Below are positions 19,169 through 28,734 of a stretch of 64,000 bases of DNA, piece by piece; the stretch's first letter is position 1; each line of letters starts with the position of its first letter. Made by a program: the position numbers and the translations under genes. The DNA lies in NCBI RefSeq assembly GCF_002920615.1, contig NZ_PQSU01000001.1, positions 186,001-250,000 on the forward strand, in the 5' to 3' direction. The notes under the pieces are model-generated. The model was not told the origin of the DNA and ran no database searches. It saw nothing but the letters and a program-made list of their open reading frames with translations. This stretch comes from Streptomyces sp. Ru62. GTDB taxonomy: Bacteria > Actinomycetota > Actinomycetes > Streptomycetales > Streptomycetaceae.

Positions 19169-20287
19169 ATGTCGCTCACCCTCCGTCCCCTCACCCGTGC
19201 CGAGCACCTCGCCTTCGTGGCCGAGCGGCCCTCAGTCAGTCATATGCAGGTGCCGTCGTGGGGGGACGTGAAATCCGACTGGCGGGCCGAGAGCCTGGGA
19301 TGGTTCGAGGCGGACGGGCGGCTCGTGGGGGCCGGGCTGGTGCTGCTGCGGCCGTTGCCCAAGGTGAAGCGGTGTCTGGCCTACCTCCCCGAGGGCCCCG
19401 TCATCGACTGGGACGCGCCCGGCCTGGAGCGCTGGCTGGAGCCGATGCTGGCCCACCTCAAGGCCCGCGGCGCCTTCTCGGTGAAGATGGGGCCGCCCGT
19501 GGTGGCCCGGCGGTGGAGCCCGGAGGCGGTCAAGGCCGCGATCGCCGACCCCGGCACGCACCGGCTGCGCGACGCACCGGCGACATCCTGCGGGCCTGGC
19601 CTCGACCTCGCCGAGCGGCTGCGCCGCATGGGCTGGCAGCGGACCGAGCCCGGCGGGGAGGAGGGGTTCGCCGCCGGACAACCCCGGTACGTGTGCCAGG
19701 TCCCGTTCGCGGACCGGTCCCTGGAGGACATCCACCGCGGGCTCAACCAGCAGTGGCGGCGCAACATCAAGAAGGCCGAGAAGGCGGGGGTGAAGATCGT
19801 CCGGGGCGGCCCGGAGGACCTGCCGGTCTTCCACGGCCTCTACAGCGAGACCGCCGAACGGGACCGTTTCATCCCGCGCCCGCTGTCGTACTTCCAGCGC
19901 ATGTGGACCGCGCTCACCGCGGAGCACCCCGACCGGATGCGGCTCTACCTCGCCCACCACGACGGGGACGTCCTCGCCGCGGCCACCATGCTGATCGTCG
20001 GCCGCCACGTCTGGTACTCCTACGGCGCCTCCACCAGCCGCAAGCGCGAGGTGCAGCCCAACAACGCCATGCAGTGGCGGATGATGTGCGACGCCCATGA
20101 ACTCGGAGCGCACGTCTACGACTTCCGGGGCATCACCGACACCCTGGAGGAGTCGGACCACCTGCTCGGGCTGCTCCGCTTCAAGGTGGGCGCGGGCGGT
20201 GAGGCCGTGGAGTACGTGGGGGAGTGGGACTTCCCGCTGAACCGGCTGCTGCACAAGGCGTTTCACATCTACATGGCCCGCCGCTGA
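19169..20287 (+). CDS. FemABX-family peptidoglycan glycyltransferase (FemX-like)
   Basis: A 372-residue FemAB protein made of two GNAT-like halves. Signature pieces are SHMQVPSWGDVK near the N-terminus, YVCQVPFADRSLEDIHRGLNQQWRRNIKKAEKAGV, and YDFRGITDTLEESDHLLGLLRFKVGAGG. Family members transfer Gly from Gly-tRNA to the third-position diamino acid of lipid II; streptomycetes have a single Gly bridge on LL-diaminopimelate, which FemX makes. The ATG at 19169 follows GGAG with a spacer of about 8 bases. It is alone on the strand by spacing. Confidence 0.85.
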   Translation: MSLTLRPLTRAEHLAFVAERPSVSHMQVPSWGDVKSDWRAESLGWFEADGRLVGAGLVLLRPLPKVKRCLAYLPEGPVIDWDAPGLERWLEPMLAHLKARGAFSVKMGPPVVARRWSPEAVKAAIADPGTHRLRDAPATSCGPGLDLAERLRRMGWQRTEPGGEEGFAAGQPRYVCQVPFADRSLEDIHRGLNQQWRRNIKKAEKAGVKIVRGGPEDLPVFHGLYSETAERDRFIPRPLSYFQRMWTALTAEHPDRMRLYLAHHDGDVLAAATMLIVGRHVWYSYGASTSRKREVQPNNAMQWRMMCDAHELGAHVYDFRGITDTLEESDHLLGLLRFKVGAGGEAVEYVGEWDFPLNRLLHKAFHIYMARR

Positions 20288-20454
20288 GGTCGCTCTCAGG
20301 TTCTCCGCCGAACTCCCAGCTTTACCCAGGGGATTCACAGCGCCCCTTTGCCATTTTTGCCGTTCGGTGGCCGGAGAAGCGTGTAACTTCTTCGATGTCG
20401 GGTTCCGGACGCGGAATTCAGAACCACAAGAACAGTGCGACATTAGGAGTCGGA

Positions 20455-20583
20455 ATGAGCTTCAAGAAGCTTGCCCCGCTGCCCCCCAAGCCCAAGACGA
20501 AGCAGCTCCCGCCGCCGCAGCCGAAGCCCAAGAAGCACGCGCACAAGCCGTTGCCCAAGCCGCTGGCCGGCCGGGACCAGTGA
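20455..20583 (+). CDS. Pro/Lys-rich 42-residue cationic peptide
   Basis: A short ORF with a good ribosome site (AGGAG, 6-7 bases before ATG). The product starts MSFKKLAPLPP and continues with runs such as KPKTKQLPPP, PKPKKHAHKP and LPKPLAGRDQ. It has no Cys, acid residues or hydrophobic core until the final Asp, and is very rich in Lys and Pro. It has no signal peptide. It is followed 16 bases later by its own strong terminator and then an ABC exporter gene. I do not recognise a family. It could be a secreted or modified peptide, a disordered adaptor or a DNA/RNA-binding microprotein. Confidence 0.6.
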   Translation: MSFKKLAPLPPKPKTKQLPPPQPKPKKHAHKPLPKPLAGRDQ

Positions 20584-20599
20584 TCGGGCGCTGAACCGG

Positions 20600-20634
20600 A
20601 AGGGGTCGACGGTGCACCGTCGGCCCCTTTTCCT
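20600..20634 (+). terminator. Rho-independent terminator between peptide gene and ABC gene
   Basis: AAGGGG-TC-GACGGTGC / ACCGTC-GG-CCCCTT form a long hairpin followed by TTTTCCTCTT. The stem is complete and has a real pyrimidine/T tail, rare in this GC-rich genome. It should make the 42-residue ORF a short separate transcript and reduce read-through into the ABC gene. Confidence 0.8.
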
Positions 20635-20670
20635 CTTCCTGTCGGGAAGGTGATTCGGAAAGGATTCCTG

Positions 20671-22689
20671 ATGGCTGACGAGGGTGAAGAATTCGAGTGC
20701 GAAACACCCACGATTCCCGCCCGTGCCGCGTTCCGCCGTTTCTGGCCGCTGACAAAGGGGCTCAGGAAATGGCTGCTGGCCGTCTGGCTGTGCACCGTGC
20801 TCGCCGCGCTCGCGGAGACCGAGGCCATCCTGCTGTTCGGTGATCTCACCGACCACGCCCTCCAGCAGGGCTCGCTCGCCGCGTTCTGGAGCCCGGCCGT
20901 GAAGTGGCTGGGGGTCGCGGTGGCCGGCGCGCTCGTCGCGTACGCGGGCAACTCGCTGGCCGCGTGGGCCACCGAGCGCTTCGTGATGCGGCTGCGCGAG
21001 CACGTCTTCGACCACGTCCAGCAGCTGCCCCCGCACTTCTTCCAGCGGCACCGCCAGGGCGATCTGCTCTCCCGGCTGACCAGCGACGTCGAGGCGATCG
21101 AGACGATGGTCGTGTCCGGCCTGGTCGGCGCCGCCTCGGCGGCCTTCTCCGCCCTCTTCTACGCCGTCGCCGCGTTCTGGCTGCGCTGGGACCTGGCCGC
21201 CGCCACCTTCGTCCTCGCCCCCCTGTTCTGGCTGGCCGCCCGCCGTTTCTCCGGTTCCATCAAGGACGTCTCCCGCGCGGGCCGGGTCGCCGACGGCGCG
21301 ATCACCTCCGTGGTGGAGGAGTCCCTCGGCAACATCGTGCTCACCCAGGCGTACGACCGCCGGGACGCCGAGCGGCGGCGGCTGCGCGAGGAGGCGAACG
21401 CCTGGTTCCGCGCCTCCGTCCGCTCCACCCGCCTCAACGAGGCGTACGAGCAGCTGGTCCAGGTCATCGAGACGGTCTGTGTGCTCGCCGTGATCGGCAT
21501 CGGCGCCTGGGAGATATCCACCGGCCGGATGACCCTCGGCCAACTGCTGGCCTTCGCCGCCTTCCTCGGTTACCTCTACCCGCCCGTCCGCGGCCTCGCC
21601 CAGCTCGGCCTGACGGTCACCGCGGCCACCGCCGGCGCCGAACGCCTCATCGAGATCCTCGACGTGCGCCCCTCGGTCGCGGACCCCCGGCGGGGCGCGG
21701 AGGCGGGCCGCCCGGACGGCACGGTCGAGGTGCGGGACGTCTCCTTCCGCTACCCCGGCGCCGACCGGACCGCCCTCGAAGGGCTCTCCTTCGCCGTCAG
21801 CCCCGGCGAGCTGGTGATCATCACCGGTCCGAGCGGCGCGGGCAAGTCCACGGTGTCCAAGCTGCTGCTGCGCTTCTACGACCCGGACCGCGGGGACGTC
21901 CTCCTGGACGGCCTACCCGTGCGGGATTTCCCGCTGGCCCGGCTGCGTGAGTACGTCACCCTGCTTCCGCAGGAGACCCTGGTGCTGCACGACACGGTGC
22001 GCGCGAACATCGCCTGCGGCCGGCCCGGCGCCAGCGACCAGGCGATCGAGGAGGCGGCGAAGGCGGCCGACGCCCACGACTTCATCCTGGGGCTGCCCGA
22101 CGGCTACGACACCCGGGTCGACCCCCACTCGGCCCGGCTCTCCGGCGGCCAGCTCCAGCGCCTGGCCATCGCCCGCGCCATCCTGCGCGACGCGCCCGTC
22201 CTGGTCCTGGACGAACCGACCACCGGCCTGGACGCGTTGGCCGCCCGCCGCGTCGTCAAACCCCTCCGGCGCCTGATGGCCGGCCGGACGACGATCATGA
22301 TCACGCACGACCTGAACCTCGCCCCCGACGCCGACCGCGTCCTCGTGGTGGACCGGGGCCGCATCGTGGAGACCGGCCGCCACGACGAACTCCTCGCCCG
22401 GGGCGGCGCCTACGCCCGGCTGCACCGCTCGCAGAACAACGCGGTGCTGGACACGGGAGAGCTGCGCATGCCGCTGTGGGAGGAGCGGCGGACACCGGCG
22501 CCGGTGTACACGCACGAGTACGGACAGGGCAACGGGAACGGGCACGCGTACGAGTACGGACAGGGCAATGGGAACGGGTCCACGTACGGGCACGGGAACG
22601 GGTACGCGTACGGGCGTGAGGCGTACGCCCCGGCTTCCCCGGACGGCCGACCGTGGTTCCGTGACGAGGAGGCGTGGCCGGGTGGCTGA
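20671..22689 (+). CDS. ABC exporter half-transporter (fused TMD-NBD)
   Basis: A 672-residue protein. An N-terminal six-helix transmembrane domain (about residues 30-320) precedes an ATPase domain with Walker A GPSGAGKST (386-394), signature LSGGQLQ (490-496), Walker B VLVLDEPTTGLD (about 509-520) and H-loop ITHD. There is no C39 peptidase domain. The C-terminal about 75 residues are low complexity, with repeated EYGQGNGNG and YGHGNGYAYG units. The ATG at 20671 has AGGA 7 bases upstream; the GTG at 20650 is less likely. It probably works as a homodimeric exporter. The gene before it encodes a cationic peptide, a possible cargo by position only. Confidence 0.87.
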   Translation: MADEGEEFECETPTIPARAAFRRFWPLTKGLRKWLLAVWLCTVLAALAETEAILLFGDLTDHALQQGSLAAFWSPAVKWLGVAVAGALVAYAGNSLAAWATERFVMRLREHVFDHVQQLPPHFFQRHRQGDLLSRLTSDVEAIETMVVSGLVGAASAAFSALFYAVAAFWLRWDLAAATFVLAPLFWLAARRFSGSIKDVSRAGRVADGAITSVVEESLGNIVLTQAYDRRDAERRRLREEANAWFRASVRSTRLNEAYEQLVQVIETVCVLAVIGIGAWEISTGRMTLGQLLAFAAFLGYLYPPVRGLAQLGLTVTAATAGAERLIEILDVRPSVADPRRGAEAGRPDGTVEVRDVSFRYPGADRTALEGLSFAVSPGELVIITGPSGAGKSTVSKLLLRFYDPDRGDVLLDGLPVRDFPLARLREYVTLLPQETLVLHDTVRANIACGRPGASDQAIEEAAKAADAHDFILGLPDGYDTRVDPHSARLSGGQLQRLAIARAILRDAPVLVLDEPTTGLDALAARRVVKPLRRLMAGRTTIMITHDLNLAPDADRVLVVDRGRIVETGRHDELLARGGAYARLHRSQNNAVLDTGELRMPLWEERRTPAPVYTHEYGQGNGNGHAYEYGQGNGNGSTYGHGNGYAYGREAYAPASPDGRPWFRDEEAWPGG

Positions 22690-22800
22690 TCCCAGCATCC
22701 GGGACAGTTCCGTCAAGGGTTCACGCACCTGTCGTAGTCCATTACCCTGGACCTGGTAGTACACCGAGATGCACGAACCCGATCAAGCCCAGGACCGCTC

Positions 22801-23757
22801 GTGACCGCCCCACTCAGCACCACCACGCCGACCCCGACGACCTCGGGTGACGGCAGGCGCCCCTCCGCCCCGCGCGGCCCGCTCCGCTCACTCGGCTCAC
22901 TCGGACCCGTCGGGCTGGTGCTGGCCGGTGGCGTCTCGGTGCAGTTCGGCGGCGCGCTGGCGGTCACGCTGATGCCGAGGGCCGGCGCCCTGGGCGTCGT
23001 CGCCCTGCGCCTGCTCGCGGCGGCCGTCGTCCTCCTGCTGGTCTGCCGGCCCCGGCTGCGCGGGCACTCCCGGGCCGACTGGGGCACGGTGATCGTCTTC
23101 GGTGTCACCATGGGCGCGATGAACGGCCTCTTCTACGAAGCGGTCGCCCGCATCCCGCTGGGCCCGGCGGTCACCCTCGAAGTCCTCGGCCCCCTGGCCC
23201 TGTCCGTCGTGGCCTCCCGCCGCGCGATCAACGCCCTCTGGGCCGGCCTGGCCCTCGCCGGTGTCTTCCTGCTCGGCGGCGGAGGCTTCGGCAATCTGGA
23301 CCCCACAGGTGTCGGCTTCGCCCTGGGCGCGGGCACCATGTGGGCGGCCTACATTGTCTTCAGCGCCCGTACGGGCCGCCGCTTCCCGCAGGCGGACGGC
23401 CTGGCGCTGGCCATGGCGGTCGCGGCCCTCCTCTTCCTTCCGCTGGGCATCGCCGGGGCCGGCAGCCGGCTCCTGAACCCCACCACCGTCGCCCTCGGCT
23501 CGGCGGTGGCCCTGCTCTCCTCGGTCCTGCCCTACACCCTCGAACTGCTGGCTCTGCGCCGGCTGCCGGCGCCCACCTTCGCCATCCTCATGAGCCTGGA
23601 ACCGGCCATCGCGGCCACGGCCGGCTTCCTGATCCTCGGCCAGTCCCTCACCCCCACCGAGGCCGCCGCGATCACCCTGGTCATAGCGGCGACGATCGGC
23701 GCGGTACGCACCCAGACAGCCCGGACGAAGCCCGCCCTCCGGGCACCGGAGGCCTGA
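22801..23757 (+). CDS. EamA/DMT-family exporter (RhtA-like)
   Basis: A 318-residue protein with ten predicted membrane helices in two EamA repeats (each about 130 residues). Motifs include VALRLLAAAVVLLLVCRPRLRG and ALEVLGPLA-type glycine/proline signatures, and LMSLEPAIAATAGFLILGQ is typical of RhtA-like amino-acid or drug exporters. It starts with GTG at 22801, 112 bp after the ABC gene. The substrate is unknown. Confidence 0.83.
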   Translation: MTAPLSTTTPTPTTSGDGRRPSAPRGPLRSLGSLGPVGLVLAGGVSVQFGGALAVTLMPRAGALGVVALRLLAAAVVLLLVCRPRLRGHSRADWGTVIVFGVTMGAMNGLFYEAVARIPLGPAVTLEVLGPLALSVVASRRAINALWAGLALAGVFLLGGGGFGNLDPTGVGFALGAGTMWAAYIVFSARTGRRFPQADGLALAMAVAALLFLPLGIAGAGSRLLNPTTVALGSAVALLSSVLPYTLELLALRRLPAPTFAILMSLEPAIAATAGFLILGQSLTPTEAAAITLVIAATIGAVRTQTARTKPALRAPEA

Positions 23758-23879
23758 CGCCCGGCGCCACGGGACCCGCTCCCCGCTTCCGCCCCCCGCT
23801 CACCCTGCGCATCCCGCCCCTCTCCCGCACACTCCTGAGTGTGGCCTGAAGGGGCGAAGACGGACGGAAGGCGGACCTC

Positions 23880-25592
23880 GTGACCGACGCTCGTGACAGC
23901 CAGCCCGGCCCGCTGAGGGTCACCGCCCGGGGGCGGGCCGTCCTCGGCGATCCCCGGATCAACCGCGGTACCGCCTTCACCGAGGAGGAGCGCCGCGCCC
24001 TCGACCTCGTCGGTCTGGTCCCACCCCGCGTGCTCACCCAGGACGAGCAGGCCGAACGCGCCTACGGCCAGTTCCGGGACCAGGCGGGCGACCTGGCCAG
24101 GAGCGTCTATCTGACCGCGCTGCACGACCGCAACGAGGTGCTGTTCTACCGGCTCGTCGGCGACCACCTCGAAGAGATGCTGCCCATCGTCTACACCCCC
24201 ACCGTGGGCACGGCGATCCGCCGCTACAGCACGGAGTACCGACGCCCGCGCGGCGTCTACCTCTCCGTGGACGCCCCCGGCGACATCGAACGCTCCCTGC
24301 GCGCGCACGGCCTCGGCGCCGACGACGTGGACCTGATCGTGGCCACCGACGGCGAGGGCATCCTCGGCATCGGCGACTGGGGCGTCGGCGGCATCGACAT
24401 CGCCGTCGGCAAGCTCGCCGTCTACACGGCCGCCGCCGGCATCGACCCGCGTCGCACCCTGCCCGTCATGCTCGACGTCGGCACCAACCGCCAGGAACTC
24501 CTCGACAACCCCCTCTACCTCGGCAACCGCCACCCGCGAGCCGACCGCGACACCTACGACGCCTTCATCGACGCCTACGTCACCACCGCGACCCGGCTCT
24601 TCCCGCACGCCCTGCTGCACTGGGAGGACTTCGGCACCGCCAACGCCCGCCGCATCCTCGACCGCTACCGCGACCGGGTCTGCACCTTCAACGACGACAT
24701 CCAGGGCACCGGCGCCGTCAACCTCGCCGCCGTCCTGTCCGGCGTCCGGGCCACCGGCACCCCCCTGCCCGAGCACCGGATCATCGTCTTCGGCGCCGGG
24801 ACCGCCGGCATCGGCGTCGCCGACCAGTTGCGCGACGCCCTGATCGCCGAGGGCCTGTCCGCCGAGCAGGCCACCGCCCGCTTCTGGTGCGTGGACCGGT
24901 ACGGCCTGCTCACCACCGACCAGGGCGACCAGCTCCGGGACGTCCAGAAGCCGTACGCCCGCCCCGCCGACGAGGTCGACGGATGGCGCCGGGACGAGAG
25001 CCTGCCCGGCATCCCGCTGGACGAGGTGGTCCGCCGGGTCCGCCCGACCATCCTGATCGGCACCTCCGGCCAGGGCGGCTCCTTCACACGGGAACTCGTC
25101 CGCGAGATGGCCCGGCACACCGAGCGCCCGATCATCCTGCCCATGTCCAATCCGACCGACCTCGCCGAGGCCACCCCCGCCGACCTGCTCGACTGGACCG
25201 ACGGCAAGGCCCTGGTGGCCACCGGCAGCCCCTTCGCCCCGGTCGAGCGGGACGGTACGACGTACGAGATCGGCCAGGCCAACAACGCGCTGGTCTTCCC
25301 CGGCCTCGGCCTCGGTGTGATCGTCGCCCGCGCCTCCCGCATCACCGACCGCATGCTCCGCGCGGCGGCCGACGCGGTGGCCCGCCGGACCGGTGACACC
25401 GAGGTCGCCCGCGCCGACGTGCCGGTCCTGCCGCCGATCCGCGACCTGCGCGCCACCTCGGAGGCGGTCGCCGTGGCCGTGGCCCGAGCGGCGGTGGAGG
25501 AGGGCGTCGCCCGGGCCGGCCTGGACGACGTCGAGGAGGCGGTACGGGCGGCCCGGTGGGAGCCGGTCTACCCGCCGGTGGAAGCGGTGTGA
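23880..25592 (+). CDS. NAD-dependent malic enzyme
   Basis: A 570-residue protein of the large malic enzyme class. The N-terminal malic domain contains the catalytic Tyr region EEMLPIVYTPTVG and metal ligands in HWEDFGTANARRIL and CTFNDDIQGTGAV. The NAD-binding domain has FGAGTAGIG, and the C-terminal part has LPMSNPT and FPGLGLGVIVARA. It decarboxylates malate to pyruvate, linking the TCA cycle to pyruvate. It starts with GTG at 23880. Its stop codon is the first base triplet of the tandem repeat array downstream. Confidence 0.9.
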   Translation: MTDARDSQPGPLRVTARGRAVLGDPRINRGTAFTEEERRALDLVGLVPPRVLTQDEQAERAYGQFRDQAGDLARSVYLTALHDRNEVLFYRLVGDHLEEMLPIVYTPTVGTAIRRYSTEYRRPRGVYLSVDAPGDIERSLRAHGLGADDVDLIVATDGEGILGIGDWGVGGIDIAVGKLAVYTAAAGIDPRRTLPVMLDVGTNRQELLDNPLYLGNRHPRADRDTYDAFIDAYVTTATRLFPHALLHWEDFGTANARRILDRYRDRVCTFNDDIQGTGAVNLAAVLSGVRATGTPLPEHRIIVFGAGTAGIGVADQLRDALIAEGLSAEQATARFWCVDRYGLLTTDQGDQLRDVQKPYARPADEVDGWRRDESLPGIPLDEVVRRVRPTILIGTSGQGGSFTRELVREMARHTERPIILPMSNPTDLAEATPADLLDWTDGKALVATGSPFAPVERDGTTYEIGQANNALVFPGLGLGVIVARASRITDRMLRAAADAVARRTGDTEVARADVPVLPPIRDLRATSEAVAVAVARAAVEEGVARAGLDDVEEAVRAARWEPVYPPVEAV

Positions 25593-26168
25593 CCTCCGGT
25601 CGGGGCGGGAGAGCCCAGCGGTGTGACCGACGGTCGGGGTGGGGGAGAGCGCGCGGTGGTGTGACCGACGGTTGGGGTGGAGCGGGTTGCGGTGTGACCT
25701 CCGGTCCGGGCGGGGGAGAGCGTGGTGGTGTGACCGATGGTCGGGGTGGAGCGGGTTGCGGTGTGACCTCCGGTCCGGGCGGGGGAGAGCGTGGTGGTGT
25801 GACCGACGGTCGGGTGGAGCGGGCTGCGGTGTGACCCCCGGTCCCGGCGAGGCACGCGGTGCTGTGGCCTGCGGTCGGGGCGGAGCGTGTGGTCCTGTGG
25901 CCTGCGGTCGGGTGGGGCGGGCTGCGGTGTGACCTCCGGTCCGGGCGGGCTGGAGCGCGTGGCCGTGTGACCTCCGGTCCGGGCGGAGCGAGGCAGCGGT
26001 GTGACCTCCGGTCCCGGCGGAGCGAGGCAGCGGTGTGACCTCCGGTCCGGGCGGAGCGAGGCAGCGGTGTGACCTCCGGTCCGGGCGGAGCGAGGCAGCG
26101 GTGTGACCTCCGGTCCGGGCGGAGCGAGGCAGCGGTGTGACCTCCGGTCCGGGCGGGGCGAGCCGGTC
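25589..26168. repeat. About 17-unit tandem repeat array (32-38 bp, consensus 34 bp)
   Basis: Every unit begins GTGTGACCTCCGGTCC or a close variant and ends AGCGAGGCAGCG or a variant. The last six units start at 25965, 25999, 26033, 26067, 26101 and 26135 with exact 34-bp spacing and near identity. Units to the left are more diverged, alternating between CTCCGGTCCGGG and CGACGGTCGGGG types. The array starts at the malic enzyme stop codon (GTG TGA) and ends about 100 bp before the next ATG. Units are GC-rich and can form small CCGG-based hairpins. Confidence 0.92.
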
Positions 26169-26266
26169 CGGCCGGGCCGTCCTCCTCCGCGCACCGGCCT
26201 CCTGTCGCCTCGTCAATTCATGCAAGCACGCTTGATTGTTTCTGTGTCCGCTGCCATGCTCCCCCC

Positions 26267-27061
26267 ATGGCCGACCCGACGCCCGTCATCGACGACCTGC
26301 GTGCCGAAAGCGATGAACTCGACCAGCTCGTGGCCGGGTTGAGCCCGGCCCGGTGGGCCCTGCCCACCCCGGCACCCGGCTGGACCGTCGCCCACCAGAT
26401 CGCGCACCTCGCCTGGACCGACCGCTCGGCCCTGCTGGCCGTCACCGACGCCGACGCCTTCCGGGCGCTGGTGGAGAAGGCGCTCGCCGCACCCGGGTCG
26501 TTCGTGGACGAGGGAGCGGAGGAGGGCGCCGTACTTCCGCCCGCCGAACTGCTGGCGGCCTGGCGCGGCGGGCGCGGCGCCCTGGACCGGGCCCTGCGCG
26601 ACGCACCGGCCGGTACCCGTTTCCCCTGGTACGGCCCGCCCATGTCCGCCGCCTCCATGGCCACGGCCCGCCTTATGGAGACCTGGGCCCACGGGCTGGA
26701 CATCGCCGACGCCCTCGGTGTGGTGCGCCCACCCACCGACCGGCTCCGGCATGTTGCCCGGCTCGGGGTGCGGACCCGTGACTTCGCCTTCGGAGTGCAC
26801 GGACTGACCCCGCCGGCCGAGGAGTTCCGGGTGGAGCTGACCGCGCCCTCCGGCCAGGTGTGGGCGTACGGCGACGAGCGCGCCGCCCAGCGCGTCACCG
26901 GCCCCGCCCTCGACTTCTGCCTCCTGGTCACCCAGCGCGCCCACCGGGGCGACCTCGCGCTGACGGCCACCGGCCCGGACGCCGACCGCTGGCTCGACAT
27001 CGCCCAGGCCTTCGCGGGCCCGCCCGGCACCGGCCGCCCGCCGAAGGGGACCGGCCGGTGA
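26267..27061 (+). CDS. TIGR03084 family metal-binding protein (maleylpyruvate isomerase-like)
   Basis: A 264-residue protein with an N-terminal DinB/MDMPI four-helix domain: [16 protein letters not shown] provides His residues for a metal site, with a third in [15 protein letters not shown]. The C-terminal half is a small alpha/beta domain ([20 protein letters not shown]). It matches the TIGR03084 family, often next to acyclic terpene/AtuA genes. Its biochemical role is unsettled. It is first gene of the eight-gene operon and overlaps the AtuA gene by 4 bases (GTGA). Confidence 0.8.
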   Translation: MADPTPVIDDLRAESDELDQLVAGLSPARWALPTPAPGWTVAHQIAHLAWTDRSALLAVTDADAFRALVEKALAAPGSFVDEGAEEGAVLPPAELLAAWRGGRGALDRALRDAPAGTRFPWYGPPMSAASMATARLMETWAHGLDIADALGVVRPPTDRLRHVARLGVRTRDFAFGVHGLTPPAEEFRVELTAPSGQVWAYGDERAAQRVTGPALDFCLLVTQRAHRGDLALTATGPDADRWLDIAQAFAGPPGTGRPPKGTGR

Positions 27062-28734
27062 ACCCGCTGCGCATCGGCAACTTCTCCGGCTTCTACGGCG
27101 ACCGCGCGGACGCCCTGCGCGAGATGCTCACCGGCGGCGAGGTCGACGTCCTCACCGGTGACTACCTGGCCGAACTCACCATGCTCATCCTCGGCCGCGA
27201 CCGGCTGAAGGACCCGGCCGCCGGGTACGCCCGCACCTTCCTGCGCCAGTTGGAGGACTGCCTGGGCCTCGCCCGCGAACGCGGCGTGCGGATCGTCACC
27301 AACGCGGGCGGCCTCAACCCGGCCGGACTCGCCGACGGGATACGGCGGTTGGCGGACCGGCTCGGCATCCCGGCGCGGGTCGCGCACGTCGCCGGCGACG
27401 ACCTGACCGCCGCCCACCCGGGCGCCCTCGCCGCGCACGCCTATCTCGGCGGCTTCGGCATCGCCGCGTGCCTGCGGGCCGGCGCCGACGTGGTGGTCAC
27501 CGGCCGGGTGACCGACGCGGCACTCGTCACCGGCCCCGCCGCCGCGCACTTCGGCTGGGGACCGGCCGACCACGACCCCCTCGCCGGTGCCGTCGTCGCC
27601 GGGCACGTGCTGGAGTGCGGGACCCAGGCCACGGGCGGGAACTACGCGTTCTTCGGCGAGGGGGACGTACGGCGTCCCGGCTTCCCGCTCGCCGAGATCC
27701 ACGCCGACGGCACCAGCGTGATCACCAAACACCCGGGCACCGGCGGCTTCGTGGACGTGGGCACGGTCACCGCGCAACTGCTGTACGAGACCGGCGGCGC
27801 CCGGTACGCCGGGCCCGATGTCACCGCCCGGCTGGACACCGTACGGCTGAGCCAGGACGGGCCGGACCGGGTACGGATCGAGGGGGTGCGCGGGGAGGCG
27901 CCGCCGCCCACGCTCAAGGTCGGAGTCAACCGGCTCGGCGGCTTCCGCAACGAGGTCGTCTTCGTCCTCACCGGACTCGACATCGAGGCCAAGGCGGCCC
28001 TGGTGCGCGAGCAGCTCGCCGACGCGCTCGCCAAGTCTCCGCCGCAGCAGGTGCGCTGGGAACTGGTGCGGACCGACCGGGCCGACGCGGACACCGAGGA
28101 GACGGCCAGCGCGCTGCTGCGGCTCGTCGTACGGGACCCGGACCAGCGGGTCGTGGGGCGGGCGCTGAGCGGGGCCGCCGTGGAGCTGGCCCTCGCCAGC
28201 TACCCGGGCTTCCATGTGCTGTCGCCACCCGGCAATGGCGCCCCCTACGGGGTCTTCGACGATGTGTACGTGCCCCATGGGGACGTGGACCATATGGCCG
28301 TCCTCCACGACGGACGCCGTGTCCCCGTGCCGCCGGCCCAGGACACACGGCCCCTGGAGGCCGTACCGCCCCCGCACCTCCCGGAACCCCTCCCGCCCGG
28401 GCCGACCCGTCGAGCGCCCCTCGGGCTGGTCGCGGGGGCGCGCAGCGGGGACAAGGGCGGGAACGCCAACGTGGGGGTGTGGGCGCGGTCGGACGAGGCC
28501 TGGCGGTGGCTCGCCCACACACTGACCACCGACGCCTTCCGGCACCTGCTGCCCGAGACCCGCGACCTGCCCGTCACCCGGCACGTGCTCCCGAACCTGC
28601 GCGCGCTCAACTTCGTCGTCGAGGGCGTCCTCGGCGCCGGCGTCGCCGCGCAGGCCCGCTTCGACCCGCAGGCCAAGGCCCTCGGCGAATGGCTGCGCTC
28701 CCGCCACCTGGACATCCCGGAGACTCTGCTGTGA
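27058..28734 (+). CDS. Acyclic terpene utilisation AtuA-family protein (DUF1446)
   Basis: A 558-residue protein starting at GTG 27058. The DUF1446 part has [33 protein letters not shown] and [12 protein letters not shown]. The C-terminal about 100 residues ([21 protein letters not shown] ... [10 protein letters not shown]) are the AtuA C-terminal domain. AtuA is needed for citronellol/geraniol breakdown in Pseudomonas, but its reaction is not defined. Here it is coupled by overlapping codons to carboxylase genes, as in the atu cluster. Confidence 0.85.
   Translation: MNPLRIGNFSGFYGDRADALREMLTGGEVDVLTGDYLAELTMLILGRDRLKDPAAGYARTFLRQLEDCLGLARERGVRIVTNAGGLNPAGLADGIRRLADRLGIPARVAHVAGDDLTAAHPGALAAHAYLGGFGIAACLRAGADVVVTGRVTDAALVTGPAAAHFGWGPADHDPLAGAVVAGHVLECGTQATGGNYAFFGEGDVRRPGFPLAEIHADGTSVITKHPGTGGFVDVGTVTAQLLYETGGARYAGPDVTARLDTVRLSQDGPDRVRIEGVRGEAPPPTLKVGVNRLGGFRNEVVFVLTGLDIEAKAALVREQLADALAKSPPQQVRWELVRTDRADADTEETASALLRLVVRDPDQRVVGRALSGAAVELALASYPGFHVLSPPGNGAPYGVFDDVYVPHGDVDHMAVLHDGRRVPVPPAQDTRPLEAVPPPHLPEPLPPGPTRRAPLGLVAGARSGDKGGNANVGVWARSDEAWRWLAHTLTTDAFRHLLPETRDLPVTRHVLPNLRALNFVVEGVLGAGVAAQARFDPQAKALGEWLRSRHLDIPETLL

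Noticed and set aside
20671..22689. The ABC transporter considered as a C39 bacteriocin-processing exporter.
   Set aside because: The N-terminal peptidase domain is absent; it starts straight into the first membrane helix.
25589..26168. The repeat array considered as a CRISPR.
   Set aside because: Units are head to tail with no unique spacers between them, and there are no cas genes.
23532..26225. A long reverse frame running through the 34-bp repeat array ([21 protein letters not shown] repeats).
   Set aside because: The repeats make three frames open at once (34 is not a multiple of 3) and the remainder is antisense to malic enzyme.
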